Source: an uncultured Saprospiraceae bacterium
GTDB taxonomy: Bacteria; Bacteroidota; Bacteroidia; Chitinophagales; Saprospiraceae
DNA length: 64,000 nt
Assembly: GCA_937959115.1 (NCBI GenBank)
Contig: CALGAW010000052.1
Coordinates: 1 to 64,000, forward strand
Direction of reading: 5' to 3'
The position numbers and the translations under genes are program-made. Shown here piece by piece: positions 27,939 to 37,200 of this stretch (position 1 is its first letter; each line of letters begins with the position of its first letter). The notes beneath the pieces were generated by a model. The model was not told where the DNA came from, made no database searches, and saw nothing but the letters and a program-made list of their open reading frames with translations.

Positions 27939-28216
27939 CGGTAACCTAAAATGAATATTAATGAACTTCTTCAATCTACTTGAAGTCAGATCAAAGATGC
28001 AGGAGAAATCCCTATAAGAAAACAACAACTTTATAAACGTATCGATTGACTACGTGAATGCGCCTTTTGAATTGGTAATTAAATTGAATATGAAGTGTAA
28101 CCTCAACAGGAAGTGTGCATCACAATGTTCTGACAATTCTGAACACTGCAACTAATCAGATAAAATCCAATAGATTCGAGCTATTAATATAGGGAATATA
28201 CAGGCATGATTTTCAA

Positions 28217-28951
28217 CTATTTTGGGATCACTGCAGCAACAACCAATTGACTCAAAGCGTCTTTTGAAGCAAGTTGTTCAGCGCTTTTCTTGCTAAAATC
28301 TTCAGCGGTGGCCAAATTTTCGTTGTTTACGAGTACACAGACTTTAAATCGGTCTCGGTTGTCAAATTTGAACTTAGACACGACTTTATAAGTTATTGTC
28401 ATTTCTCGTTTTTGACACCACTCAAGTAATTGACTTTTATAATTATCATCAAACGTCTCAAGTGTTCTGATATTAAGATATCGCTTTAACATTCGAGTAA
28501 CGATGAATTTTCGGGTACGTTCGTGGCCACAATCAAGATAGATTGCTCCAATAAATGCCTCTAAAGCATTACCCAGCATAGATTTGCTAACAGCCTCTAC
28601 ACCATAACTTCTTAGAAAAACATCCAGATTCATCTGATCTGCAATTGCATTTAGCGATTTCCGCTTTACAATTTTAGAGCGCATTTTGGTTAAAAACCCT
28701 TCATCCCGTTGCGGATATTTCTTAAATAGATAATCGGCTACAATAGTTCCTAGTACTGCATCTCCTAGGTATTCTAGACGTTCATTGTTTCGATTAGATG
28801 CTTTTATTCTCTGGGTGAACGACTTGTGGGAGAACGCAAGCTTGTATAGGCACAAATCACTAGGTACGAACCCGAGTATATCCGTTAACTCACGAACAAA
28901 GTTTCTTTCACTAGACAGATAATAATTGTAAAATTGTTTTACGACTCTCAA
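28217..28951 (-). CDS. rnc: ribonuclease III
   Basis: This 244-residue double-strand-specific RNase acts in rRNA and mRNA processing. The RNase III signature NERLEYLGDAVLG lies near residues 55-68, and the second acidic pair is in GNALEAFIGAIYLDCG near 125-140. The double-stranded-RNA-binding domain covers about 165-240 (NYKSQLLEWCQKREMTITYK, ending SKKSAEQLASKDALSQL). All four catalytic acidic positions appear present. In many Bacteroidota rnc follows acpP-fabF; here neither is adjacent, so the locus has been rearranged or the gene moved. Confidence 0.95.
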   Translation of the reverse strand: MRVVKQFYNYYLSSERNFVRELTDILGFVPSDLCLYKLAFSHKSFTQRIKASNRNNERLEYLGDAVLGTIVADYLFKKYPQRDEGFLTKMRSKIVKRKSLNAIADQMNLDVFLRSYGVEAVSKSMLGNALEAFIGAIYLDCGHERTRKFIVTRMLKRYLNIRTLETFDDNYKSQLLEWCQKREMTITYKVVSKFKFDNRDRFKVCVLVNNENLATAEDFSKKSAEQLASKDALSQLVVAAVIPK

Positions 28952-29333
28952 ATTATCGGCTTTTTTTAAACGATAACAAAAATAGTATAGTACTTATACT
29001 ACTAATTAACCATCAAAGTTTTCATTTAATTGGGGAGAAAGCCTGATATGCTGACTAAAATTAACAAAATAAATCTAATCTGAGCAAAAAATACCTAACT
29101 ATTGTTGTTAAATTTCTTAAAAGTGTCTTTCTAACACTTGTTTTTCACTCCTTTCAAAGCAGTTTAATACAGCTTTAACATTTTAATTTAAAATACTGAC
29201 AATCAAAACATTAACCCTATTAACAGGATGTTAAAACAGTCTAATTCCGTCTATGTTCTATGTGCAAAAGTAATAATTGGCATATCGTTGGCATTATAGG
29301 AAGTAAGTTAATTGTTCACAAAAACAATTTATT
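28952..29333. other. intergenic region with an orphan terminator-like hairpin
   Basis: About 380 bp of AT-rich sequence lies between divergent rnc and the TonB-like gene. At 29121-29145, AAGTGT and ACACTT flank a 7-nt loop, followed by GTTTTT, which looks like a terminator although no plus-strand gene precedes it. A short plus-strand transcript ending there is possible but unproven. Confidence 0.35.
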
Positions 29334-30188
29334 ATGACAACAGGAAAAAATAAAAACGAGAAAAGAGGAATGATGGTATCAGGAGCGGTTCATGTAGTGT
29401 TAGCTGCCTTGTGTTTGCTTCCTTTCATGTCATTGATGGATATTGAGGAGCCAGAAAAAAAGCAAATTGCAATAACCTTCACACCACCACCTGTAAAGAA
29501 ACCAGTGGTAAAACCTAAGCCTAAACCGCTAAAAGCAAAAAAAACAAAGGCTAAAGCTTCTCAGGCACCGCCTAAGACAATACCGAAACCAGCTAAAACA
29601 GTACCAACGCCAAAGGCGAAACCTGTTCCTAAGCCAGTAGCAAAACCCGTAGCAAAGCCAAAGCCGAATCCAAAACCAACGCCTAGGCCGAAACCAGTAG
29701 TTACACAACCGAAGCCAACAACGCCTCCGGCTCCAAAACCGAGCCCAAAGCCAGCACCTTCGTCTAAACCAGCACCTCCGGTAAACATCCCGTCTGTGCC
29801 AGTACCCGACGGATCTGCGACCAATACCGGCTCACCAAAAAATCCGTCTTCTGGAACAAGCGGCGAAGGTAAAACGCCAAGTGACAACGATTCGGGGAAG
29901 GCAGATATAGATGAAAAAGGAGAAGACCTGTTTAGCAGAAAAGTGATCTACAGACAAGATATCACCAACTTGATCAAGGAAAGTGGGAAAATCATGGTAG
30001 ACCTTTGTGTCAATCAAGCTGGAAAAGTAGTATCTGCAACCTATAACAAGGGTGGATCTACCTTACATGATCGAAAATTGACGAAACTAGCTGAAGATGC
30101 AACTAAACACTATAAGTTTGAAAAGGATGGCTCAGCACCGAAAAGTCACTGTGGTAAACTGACATTCGTCTTTAAAATAGACGCATAA
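29334..30188 (+). CDS. TonB-like protein with long Pro/Lys linker
   Basis: This 284-residue protein has one N-terminal membrane helix (residues of about 12-35, GAVHVVLAALCLLPFMSLMDI). A periplasmic linker of about 140 residues made of Pro-Lys repeats (KPVAKPVAKPKPNPKP) follows, then a Ser/Gly spacer. The C-terminal domain of about 80 residues (SGKIMVDLCVNQAGKVVSA, SHCGKLTFVFKIDA) resembles TonB-C. The order anchor-linker-domain is that of TonB, which couples the proton gradient to outer-membrane receptors. The C-terminal domain is divergent and no exbB/exbD is adjacent, so it could equally be a TolA-like protein. A terminator follows at 30219-30256. Confidence 0.78.
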   Translation: MTTGKNKNEKRGMMVSGAVHVVLAALCLLPFMSLMDIEEPEKKQIAITFTPPPVKKPVVKPKPKPLKAKKTKAKASQAPPKTIPKPAKTVPTPKAKPVPKPVAKPVAKPKPNPKPTPRPKPVVTQPKPTTPPAPKPSPKPAPSSKPAPPVNIPSVPVPDGSATNTGSPKNPSSGTSGEGKTPSDNDSGKADIDEKGEDLFSRKVIYRQDITNLIKESGKIMVDLCVNQAGKVVSATYNKGGSTLHDRKLTKLAEDATKHYKFEKDGSAPKSHCGKLTFVFKIDA

Positions 30189-30218
30189 GAACTTCGAAGA
30201 ATAATGGTAATTTGAATA

Positions 30219-30256
30219 GAAAGCCGATCCCTACTTCTTTCAGGGGTCGGCTTTAT
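30219..30256 (+). terminator. terminator of the TonB-like gene
   Basis: AAAGCCGATCCC and GGGGTCGGCTTT form a strong stem about 30 bp beyond the stop codon. The 3' tract is TTTATTGTT rather than a pure T-run. Confidence 0.8.
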
Positions 30257-30270
30257 TGTTGCGAAAAAAT

Positions 30271-30388
30271 GGAAGACAGAAAACCGTAAACAGAAGAAGT
30301 TTTGAGTTTACTTATCCTCCAAGTTCGCTAGTTATACTTGACTACTTCCGTCTTCAGTCTTCGGTCTTCTGTCTTCTACTCCGTCTTC
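30271..30388. repeat. GTCTTC tandem and inverted repeat
   Basis: At 30346-30388 the heptad nGTCTTC repeats five or so times (CCGTCTTCAGTCTTCGGTCTT and onward), and at 30271-30298 GGAAGACAG...CAGAAGAAG lies in the opposite sense. The arms could fold into a long imperfect hairpin. Similar GTCTTC arrays occur between genes of other Bacteroidota, so it is probably a dispersed repeat. Confidence 0.55.
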
Positions 30389-30460
30389 AATAAGAATTGG
30401 CTTATTTTTTGTACCATCGCTATCATTATATTTATAAATAAACTTTAAATAATTCAGTTA

Positions 30461-30862
30461 ATGAAAACAATAAAAAGTCTCTTAATACTCAGCACTTTAG
30501 TTATTCTATCCTTAACCAGCTGTAAGAAAGACACAGAAGCCCCTGTTATTTCAAAAATCACAGTAGATGGCACTGAGGTAACCAATGGCTCTGAAGGAGA
30601 ACACATGTTGGGTTCAACTATCGCATTCAAAATCGACGCAACAGACGACAAAGAACTTACATTGTATCAAGTAAACAATGCATCAAACAGTAGTGCGTTA
30701 TTAGACGAAGGAACATTGACAGGCACATCTGGCAATTTCACTTACAATTTCCCCGTTGACACTGCGACTTATGTTGCTGGAGGATCCATTGTAATATCCT
30801 TCTTAGTTCAAGATGGAAATGGCCTTTCAGCTGATGCTGACTATACCATTAGAATTCAATAA
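30461..30862 (+). CDS. small lipoprotein, DUF4625-like
   Basis: This 133-residue protein has a lipoprotein signal peptide, MKTIKSLLILSTLVILSLTSC, with Cys21 in the lipobox LTSC followed by KKD. The mature part is one beta-sandwich domain (APVISKITVDGTEVTNGSEGEH, then AFKIDATDDKELTLYQVN). It ends in a strand-rich region (GSIVISFLVQDGNGLSADADY). The DDxELxxYxVxI-type motif suggests DUF4625, an Ig-like envelope family without known function. It is followed at once by a strong terminator. Confidence 0.75.
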   Translation: MKTIKSLLILSTLVILSLTSCKKDTEAPVISKITVDGTEVTNGSEGEHMLGSTIAFKIDATDDKELTLYQVNNASNSSALLDEGTLTGTSGNFTYNFPVDTATYVAGGSIVISFLVQDGNGLSADADYTIRIQ

Positions 30863-30880
30863 ACTACAGTAAACTAATTG

Positions 30881-30915
30881 ACAGGCTTTGCAGAAATGTA
30901 AAGCCTGTTTTTTTT
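30881..30915 (+). terminator. terminator of the lipoprotein gene
   Basis: ACAGGCTTT (30881-30889) and AAAGCCTGT (30900-30908) form a perfect 9-bp stem, followed by T8 at 30908-30915. The next gene's ATG begins at 30916, directly after the T-run. Confidence 0.9.
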
Positions 30916-31155
30916 ATGATGAACCTTCCAGAATTTACCCGCTCTCAACTCGCACTCCGCAATGGGCAAGATCGTCCTGAGATCTGGGTCGCCTATCAAA
31001 ACACTATCTACGACGTCACCAATAGCCGCTTATGGCGGAATGGCAAGCACTACGAGCATTGGGCTGGTCAAGACCTTACCAATGAGTTAGAAGCGGATGC
31101 ACCACACACTGCTATTGTGTTTAAGCAGTTTGAAGTAGTTGGGACACTCATTTAA
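30916..31155 (+). CDS. cytochrome b5-like heme/steroid-binding protein
   Basis: This 79-residue soluble protein matches the short bacterial class of cytochrome b5-like domains: FTRSQLALRNGQDRPEIWVA, YDVTNSRLWRNGKHYEHWAG and ADAPHTAIVFKQFEVVG. The His residues in GKHYEHWAGQDL and APHT are candidate heme ligands. The electron-transfer partner is unknown. The start at 30916 (MMNLPEF; ATG at 30919 is equivalent) lies immediately after a terminator T-run, so there is no room for a separate promoter or a normal ribosome-binding site. Expression may depend on read-through. Confidence 0.8.
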   Translation: MMNLPEFTRSQLALRNGQDRPEIWVAYQNTIYDVTNSRLWRNGKHYEHWAGQDLTNELEADAPHTAIVFKQFEVVGTLI

Positions 31156-31288
31156 CCTCCATCTACGAATGTTGGTGTGCTTGAATTGAAGATCATCATT
31201 TATAGAAGAACGATTCAACTCAATAAAACGGACTTGGACCACAGTGGTTACTTGAGCAGCCTATATTGGATAAAAGTACAGTTAATCA

Positions 31289-34200
31289 TTACCAGAAATA
31301 AACCAAAGATTCTGGGTCTGTATTATTGTTGATAATACATTCTCCACCACTATAGGGGACAATACTTGGGGAAATGGAGGTAATACCATCAGTTCCCTGA
31401 GGATTATACAATCCTTCAGTTATTCCTATTGTAATCGTTTCAGTAGAGCCACCAAGAATGACACCGTTGTTTCCAACGAATGTAAAGACATGGAATAAGC
31501 CATTGTTCCCTATATAATTCCAGTTTGGATTTGCAGTAATGTTCCAGATAAATGTTAATCTTGGATCAGAGGGCATTCTCACTGTAATTGGCACTGGATC
31601 AGTATCTACACCGTTTAACTCAACAATATCCATTTGAATAGAAATAGGTGTTGGTCCGACAATGTTATTAGGAATTAGTCGAGTCACCATAGCTAAATCT
31701 TGACAAAGGCTTAGGCATTCAGACTGATCTGCAGTTACTGGTTCGGTAATGCTTCCATCTTCAAAATCGCAAGGATCAGAAGGATCAGTAAGATCAGTGC
31801 ATTCTGTTCCATTTATAACACCATCTCCATCACAATCCAAGCTGCTTAATGGATCATTAGGATCAGCAGAAAGCACAGCACAAATATCGGTATTGTTATC
31901 CTCAGCAATTTGACAGAAATCACAAGACTCCTCTCTAATAAATATGCCATCTACCACATAACAGCCATTGTTATCCGTGACAGTAACCATATAACTACCA
32001 AGAGTTAAGCCTGTTGCTAGGGCTGTTGTCTGGTTATTAGCATTTGCATCCCATTGATAAGAGTAAGGCATTGTGCCATAAGTTGGCGTTGCCATAGCAG
32101 TGCCATCTGATACGCTACCACAACTAACCTGCGTCGTGTTAACAAAGACAAACATGGGTGTCCCGCTAGGACCTGCAACCTGAATGGTTTCTGTTTCTGA
32201 GCATCCATTCATGTCTGTTGCCGTCACTGAATATGTACCAGGAGATAATCCCGTAATTACAGCGGTTGTAGCACCTGTATCCCAGATATAACTATAGCCA
32301 GGAGTGCCACCAGAGATTGTTACTGTTGCTGTCCCATCCTTTTCTCCATGACAAACAACTGCAGTTGAAGAAACTGAGATTTCTAACCCTGAAGGTTCAG
32401 AAATCTGTACTGTCTCGACGATTGAACAGCCACTCATATCTGTAATAGTAACAGAATGCATTCCAGCTAAAAGTCCTGATACAACAGAAGTTGTTGCTCC
32501 ACTATCCCAAAGATAAGTGTAGTTGGGCGTACCTCCGGAGACAGAAACTGATGCCGAACCAGCTCCCGAACTGTTGCAAGAAATTGATGTTATTGTAGTG
32601 CTAGCTTGAATACCTGTCGGTTCAGTAACTTGCACCGTTTCCACCAATGTACATCCATTCATATCTGTTATTGTAACGGTATACACTCCTGCAGCTAAAC
32701 CAGTAAGAGAAGGAACAGTTCCACCAGAACTCCAGTTATAAGTATATCCTGATGTTCCTCCTGATGCAGTTACGGATGCCATTCCATCTGTCGAGCCATT
32801 GCAAGTTGTTGGAGAGGCATTAGTATTGGCTGTAATGCTTGGTGGTTCGTCAATTTGAATAGATTCTACCTCTTCGCAGCCGTTTAAATCTGTAATAGTA
32901 ACTGAATAAAGTCCAGCGGATAAACCACTGACTGAAGAGGTCGTTCCTCCAGAACTCCAGTTATAAGTATATCCTGGTGTTCCACCTGAAGCAGAAACAG
33001 AAGCAGTGCCATCTGTAGAGCCGTTACAAGCGACAGACACAACCGCTGAGGAAGTAACCATTTGCGGTGGTTCTGTAACAAGAACGGAATCAATAAAAGT
33101 GTTTCCGTCAAACTCAGTGACAGTAATAGAATGCATACCTGCGGACAACCCTGTTGCTGTTGCACTCATTGCTCCATTGCTCCAATTATAAGTATATGGC
33201 ATTCTGCCGTTCGAAACCATTATAGTAGCTGAGCCATTATTTTCGCCAAAACAAGCAACATGGTTATTAACCACAATTTCTCCCGTGGGATTAGGATCGA
33301 AAATAGCGCCATCCAATACGATATCAAAATCACAATTGTTTCCAGCAAATCCATCAACAATTATATAGAATGTAGTATTGGGTGGCAATACCACAGGGCC
33401 ATACCCGAAGGGAACTGTATCTGTTGGACTATTACAATATAGATTCGTCAGAGAACCTGCTTGACAAGGAGGTCCGGTCAACTCATCAATGGAAACTTGT
33501 ATTCCATTTGCAGATGGTGCACAGTTAATATTCTCAAAATCAATTGTAACCTCTCCTCCATCTTGGTTCGTACTGAACGTGTACCAGACTGTATTCTCAA
33601 CAGTGATGGCGCCACAATTGTTGAATGGGGGGTCTTCGGTGTTATTTTGAGTTGCATTACTGGTTTGAGAGGCAGTAGTCGTCCCAATTACTAATAGCTG
33701 TGCATTGCTGCAATGGTCGTTACAATTTGGGAATATGGAAGCATTTAGCGTAAGCGTATCATTTTCATGGAATGGATCAATTATGGAATTTGGTAGTTTT
33801 TGCCAGATTTTAATGGTGCTATTCGCCGTTGGTATTAGTACATTGTTTAGCGTTAAAACATCTGCTGTTCCTGCCTGAATATTAAGGCCAGTGTAGGTTT
33901 GTGACCCCGTTACTCCATCCACCCAATATTCTAGTACGATATTTTCGATGCTATCTTGTTGTGTACAGTATAGGTCGATGTTATTTTTGATGGTAACCTC
34001 AAAGTCATAGACACTGCCCCAGCAAGCTACTACATTGTCAACAGCGGCCTCAGCAGCAACATCATTTATTTCGAAGTTGTCAAAAGCAAATCCGCCATCT
34101 CTTGTTGCAGATCCATCAGAACGGAACCAAAATCTAAAGATGACACAGGAGTTTCCAATTAAGGAATTGATGTTGTAATTAACATGATTCCAATCATTAT

Positions 34201-37200
34201 AACCATCGTTTCTATAGTCTCCGACGAGATTTGTCCAAGAAGTACCGCCATTTAAACTATATTGTAGCCAAGCATAATCACAACAGGCTTCTGTATAATA
34301 TTTGTGGTCGAAGGTCACGACGGGACAAACTGTATTGCTTAGGTCAAACGTAGGACTTACTAAATATGCATTGGTATTATTAGAATAATTCCCTGATAAT
34401 TTAGTCACCCAAGAATCTCCAAAGCCAGCATTGCCATTCATTTTTGTAAAAGGGCCTAATTCGAAAGTATTTGTGCCAGTAGGGGTCCAGTTCGCAGCAC
34501 CAGAATTGAAGTCTTCAACGTAAGGAAAGGTATTAACTATTGTTCGTTCATACGTTTCAAAGATACTTGCAGTAATTGTATCATCAATATTGTTTGGATC
34601 TAAGGAAAGGTTTGTGCTGATGATGAAGTTATAAGTCCCAGTATCAGATAGGTCAATTGTATTTGTAAATGTATATAAAAAGGCACCTTGATCTGGTATA
34701 GGCCCAGGGATTACTTCTGTAAAATTGGCACTAGCTTGACCAAACAATGTCAACTCGACCGGGACATTGGTTACATCAGAACAACCATTGTTGTAAAGTT
34801 CGATAGTGACTTGTTGTTGTTCTCTATTCGAACAAAGACTAGGATTAGGAGCTGGATCGATAAGGCGTATCATGGAAAGATTAAAGTCATTTTCCTGAAT
34901 GGTTACATTATCAAAAGCAAACCCTCCAGTCCTAACAGCACTGCCATCCGCTCGCCAATAAAACCGAAATTGTACACAGGAATTACCAGCTAAAGCGCTA
35001 ATATTTATATCTTCAAAATCCCAATTCACATAATTATCCCCATTATAGGTTGATAAGGTTGTCCAATTATTTCCTCCGTTCAAGCTATATTGCAATGTTG
35101 CACGATCACAACAGGATTCTGAGTACACTTTATAATTGTATGAAATAGAAGGGCATACTAGGTTCGTTAAATCGTAGATTGGACTATTGATGTAGGCATT
35201 TGTGTTGTTATCATAGTCCCCGGCTAATTTAGTCACCCAAGAATCTCCATATCCTGAATTCCCGCCCATTTTTGTAAATGTTCCTAGTTCAAAATAAGGT
35301 GTTCCAGTATGAAACCAATTGCCCACGCCAGCGTCAAAGTCTTCATTATAAGGGAATGTATTGACAATTGGCACTGCAAACTCTTCATAAACAGAGGTAA
35401 ATAAGGTATCGTTTGCGTTTTCAGGATCAGTTGGCAAATTAGTATTGACTTGAAGGTAATAGGTACCTGTGTCAGACATATTCAGCGTATTTGTAAATGT
35501 GTACGTATATGTTTGACCTGAAGCAATAGGATCTGTAATGATTTCATTGATGTTTTGACTCAATGCACCAGTCATATTCACTTCAATTGGTACGTTGGTT
35601 AACGTGTTGCAGCCGCCATTATACACTTCTACCATCACACTCTCTATAAGCCTTCTTTCACAGAGGTCATATTCTGATTCTGGCTTTAAGATGCTGACGA
35701 CTGAAACGTTGTTTTCATTCTCTTTCAACTGAAAGTTGTCAAAAGCAAAACCGCCATCCCTTACAGCACTACCGTCTGAATGAAACCAAAACCGAAACTG
35801 AACGCAGGAATTACCAGCCAAACTTTGAATATTATACTCCAGGCTACTCCATTCTGTAAATGCGTCTCCTCTCCAATCTCCAGTAAGTGTTGACCAATTA
35901 GCACCTCCATCCAAGCTATATTGAAGTCGTGTGCGATCGCAGCAAGATTCAGTATAATATTTGTAGTCAAACAATATTGCAGGACAGGTAACTGATGTTA
36001 AATCAAATACAGGGCTTTCAGCGAAAGCTGCTGTATTATTGCCATAATCTCCTGTAACTTTAGTTACCCAGGAACTACCAAATCCAGCATTTCCATCCAT
36101 TTTTGTGAAAGGACCAAGCTCAAAAATTTCATCTCCCTCTGAACTCCATCCTCGTTTTCCAGAATCAAAGTCCTCAAAATAGGGATAACTATTTACCAAA
36201 AACGGGATCGTTCCAACAAGGGTGTCATTGTTATGATCAATATCTTCAGGAAAAAAGACATACGAAGTAACTGTATAATCTCCTGTTGTATAACCCGACA
36301 AATCGATTAGAGAAGGGTAGTAAAAATTTTGAAAGAAATTTGGAGGAATTGCGGCCGTAAAGGTCTCTGTCAATGTTTGAGTAGGAAGAGTTGGATGGGT
36401 AATAATAGACGTAATTTCAATTTCCTCACAAATCCGGTATCTATTGTTGTTTTTGATACTTACTCCAAATTGTTCTGCTGCTCCATAGGTACAGTTTTTA
36501 TCGATCAAAAAGTCATCAATTGTAGCATCATTAACCATTACATTTGGTGTAATATTAAAATTATCGAATGCTAAACCCCCATCTCGAGTTGCACTACCAT
36601 CCGTCTTTAAATAAAACCGAAACTGGACACAAGAGATATCACAGGTTAAAAAATCAAGTATTATGGTTTCATGATTCCAAGCTATGTAGCTATCACCTTT
36701 CCAATCTCCTGCTAACACTGTCCAGTTTTGACCACCATCGAGGCTATATTGTAAATTGGCAAGGTCACAGCAAGATTCAGTATAATATTTGTAATCAAAT
36801 TCTAAGACTGGTTCAGGTGGTGTATTATAAAGGTCATAAATTGGACTATAGATATAACTATGTGTACTATTGGAATAAGCTCCAACTAGTTTGGTAACCC
36901 AGGAATTTCCAAACCCACTATTGCCATTCATTTTAGTGAAACTACCCAATTCGAATTCTGTATCTTCAACAACAAACCAACCACCTAAACTTGTATCAAA
37001 ATTTTCGATGTGTGGATAGGTGTCTATAACTGGGATGGCGTATTCTTCATAAATTTCAATATCAAAAGTATCGTTTCTAATATCCGGATCCAGAGCAAAA
37101 CTAGTGTTGATCACAATAAAGTAAGTTCCTGTATCAGACATGTCCAATGTATTGGTAAATGTATACTGAAATGTCTGACCTGAGAGAATGGTGTCCGGTA

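Noticed and set aside
27669-28028. 119-codon minus-strand frame upstream of the VWA gene
   Set aside because: It overlaps the VWA signal peptide in another frame and runs through the inverted repeats; composition is not protein-like.
29561-29887. 108-codon Gly-rich frame on the minus strand
   Set aside because: It is the antisense of the Pro-Lys linker of the TonB-like protein; Gly-Phe-Gly repeats are the mirror of Pro/Lys codons.
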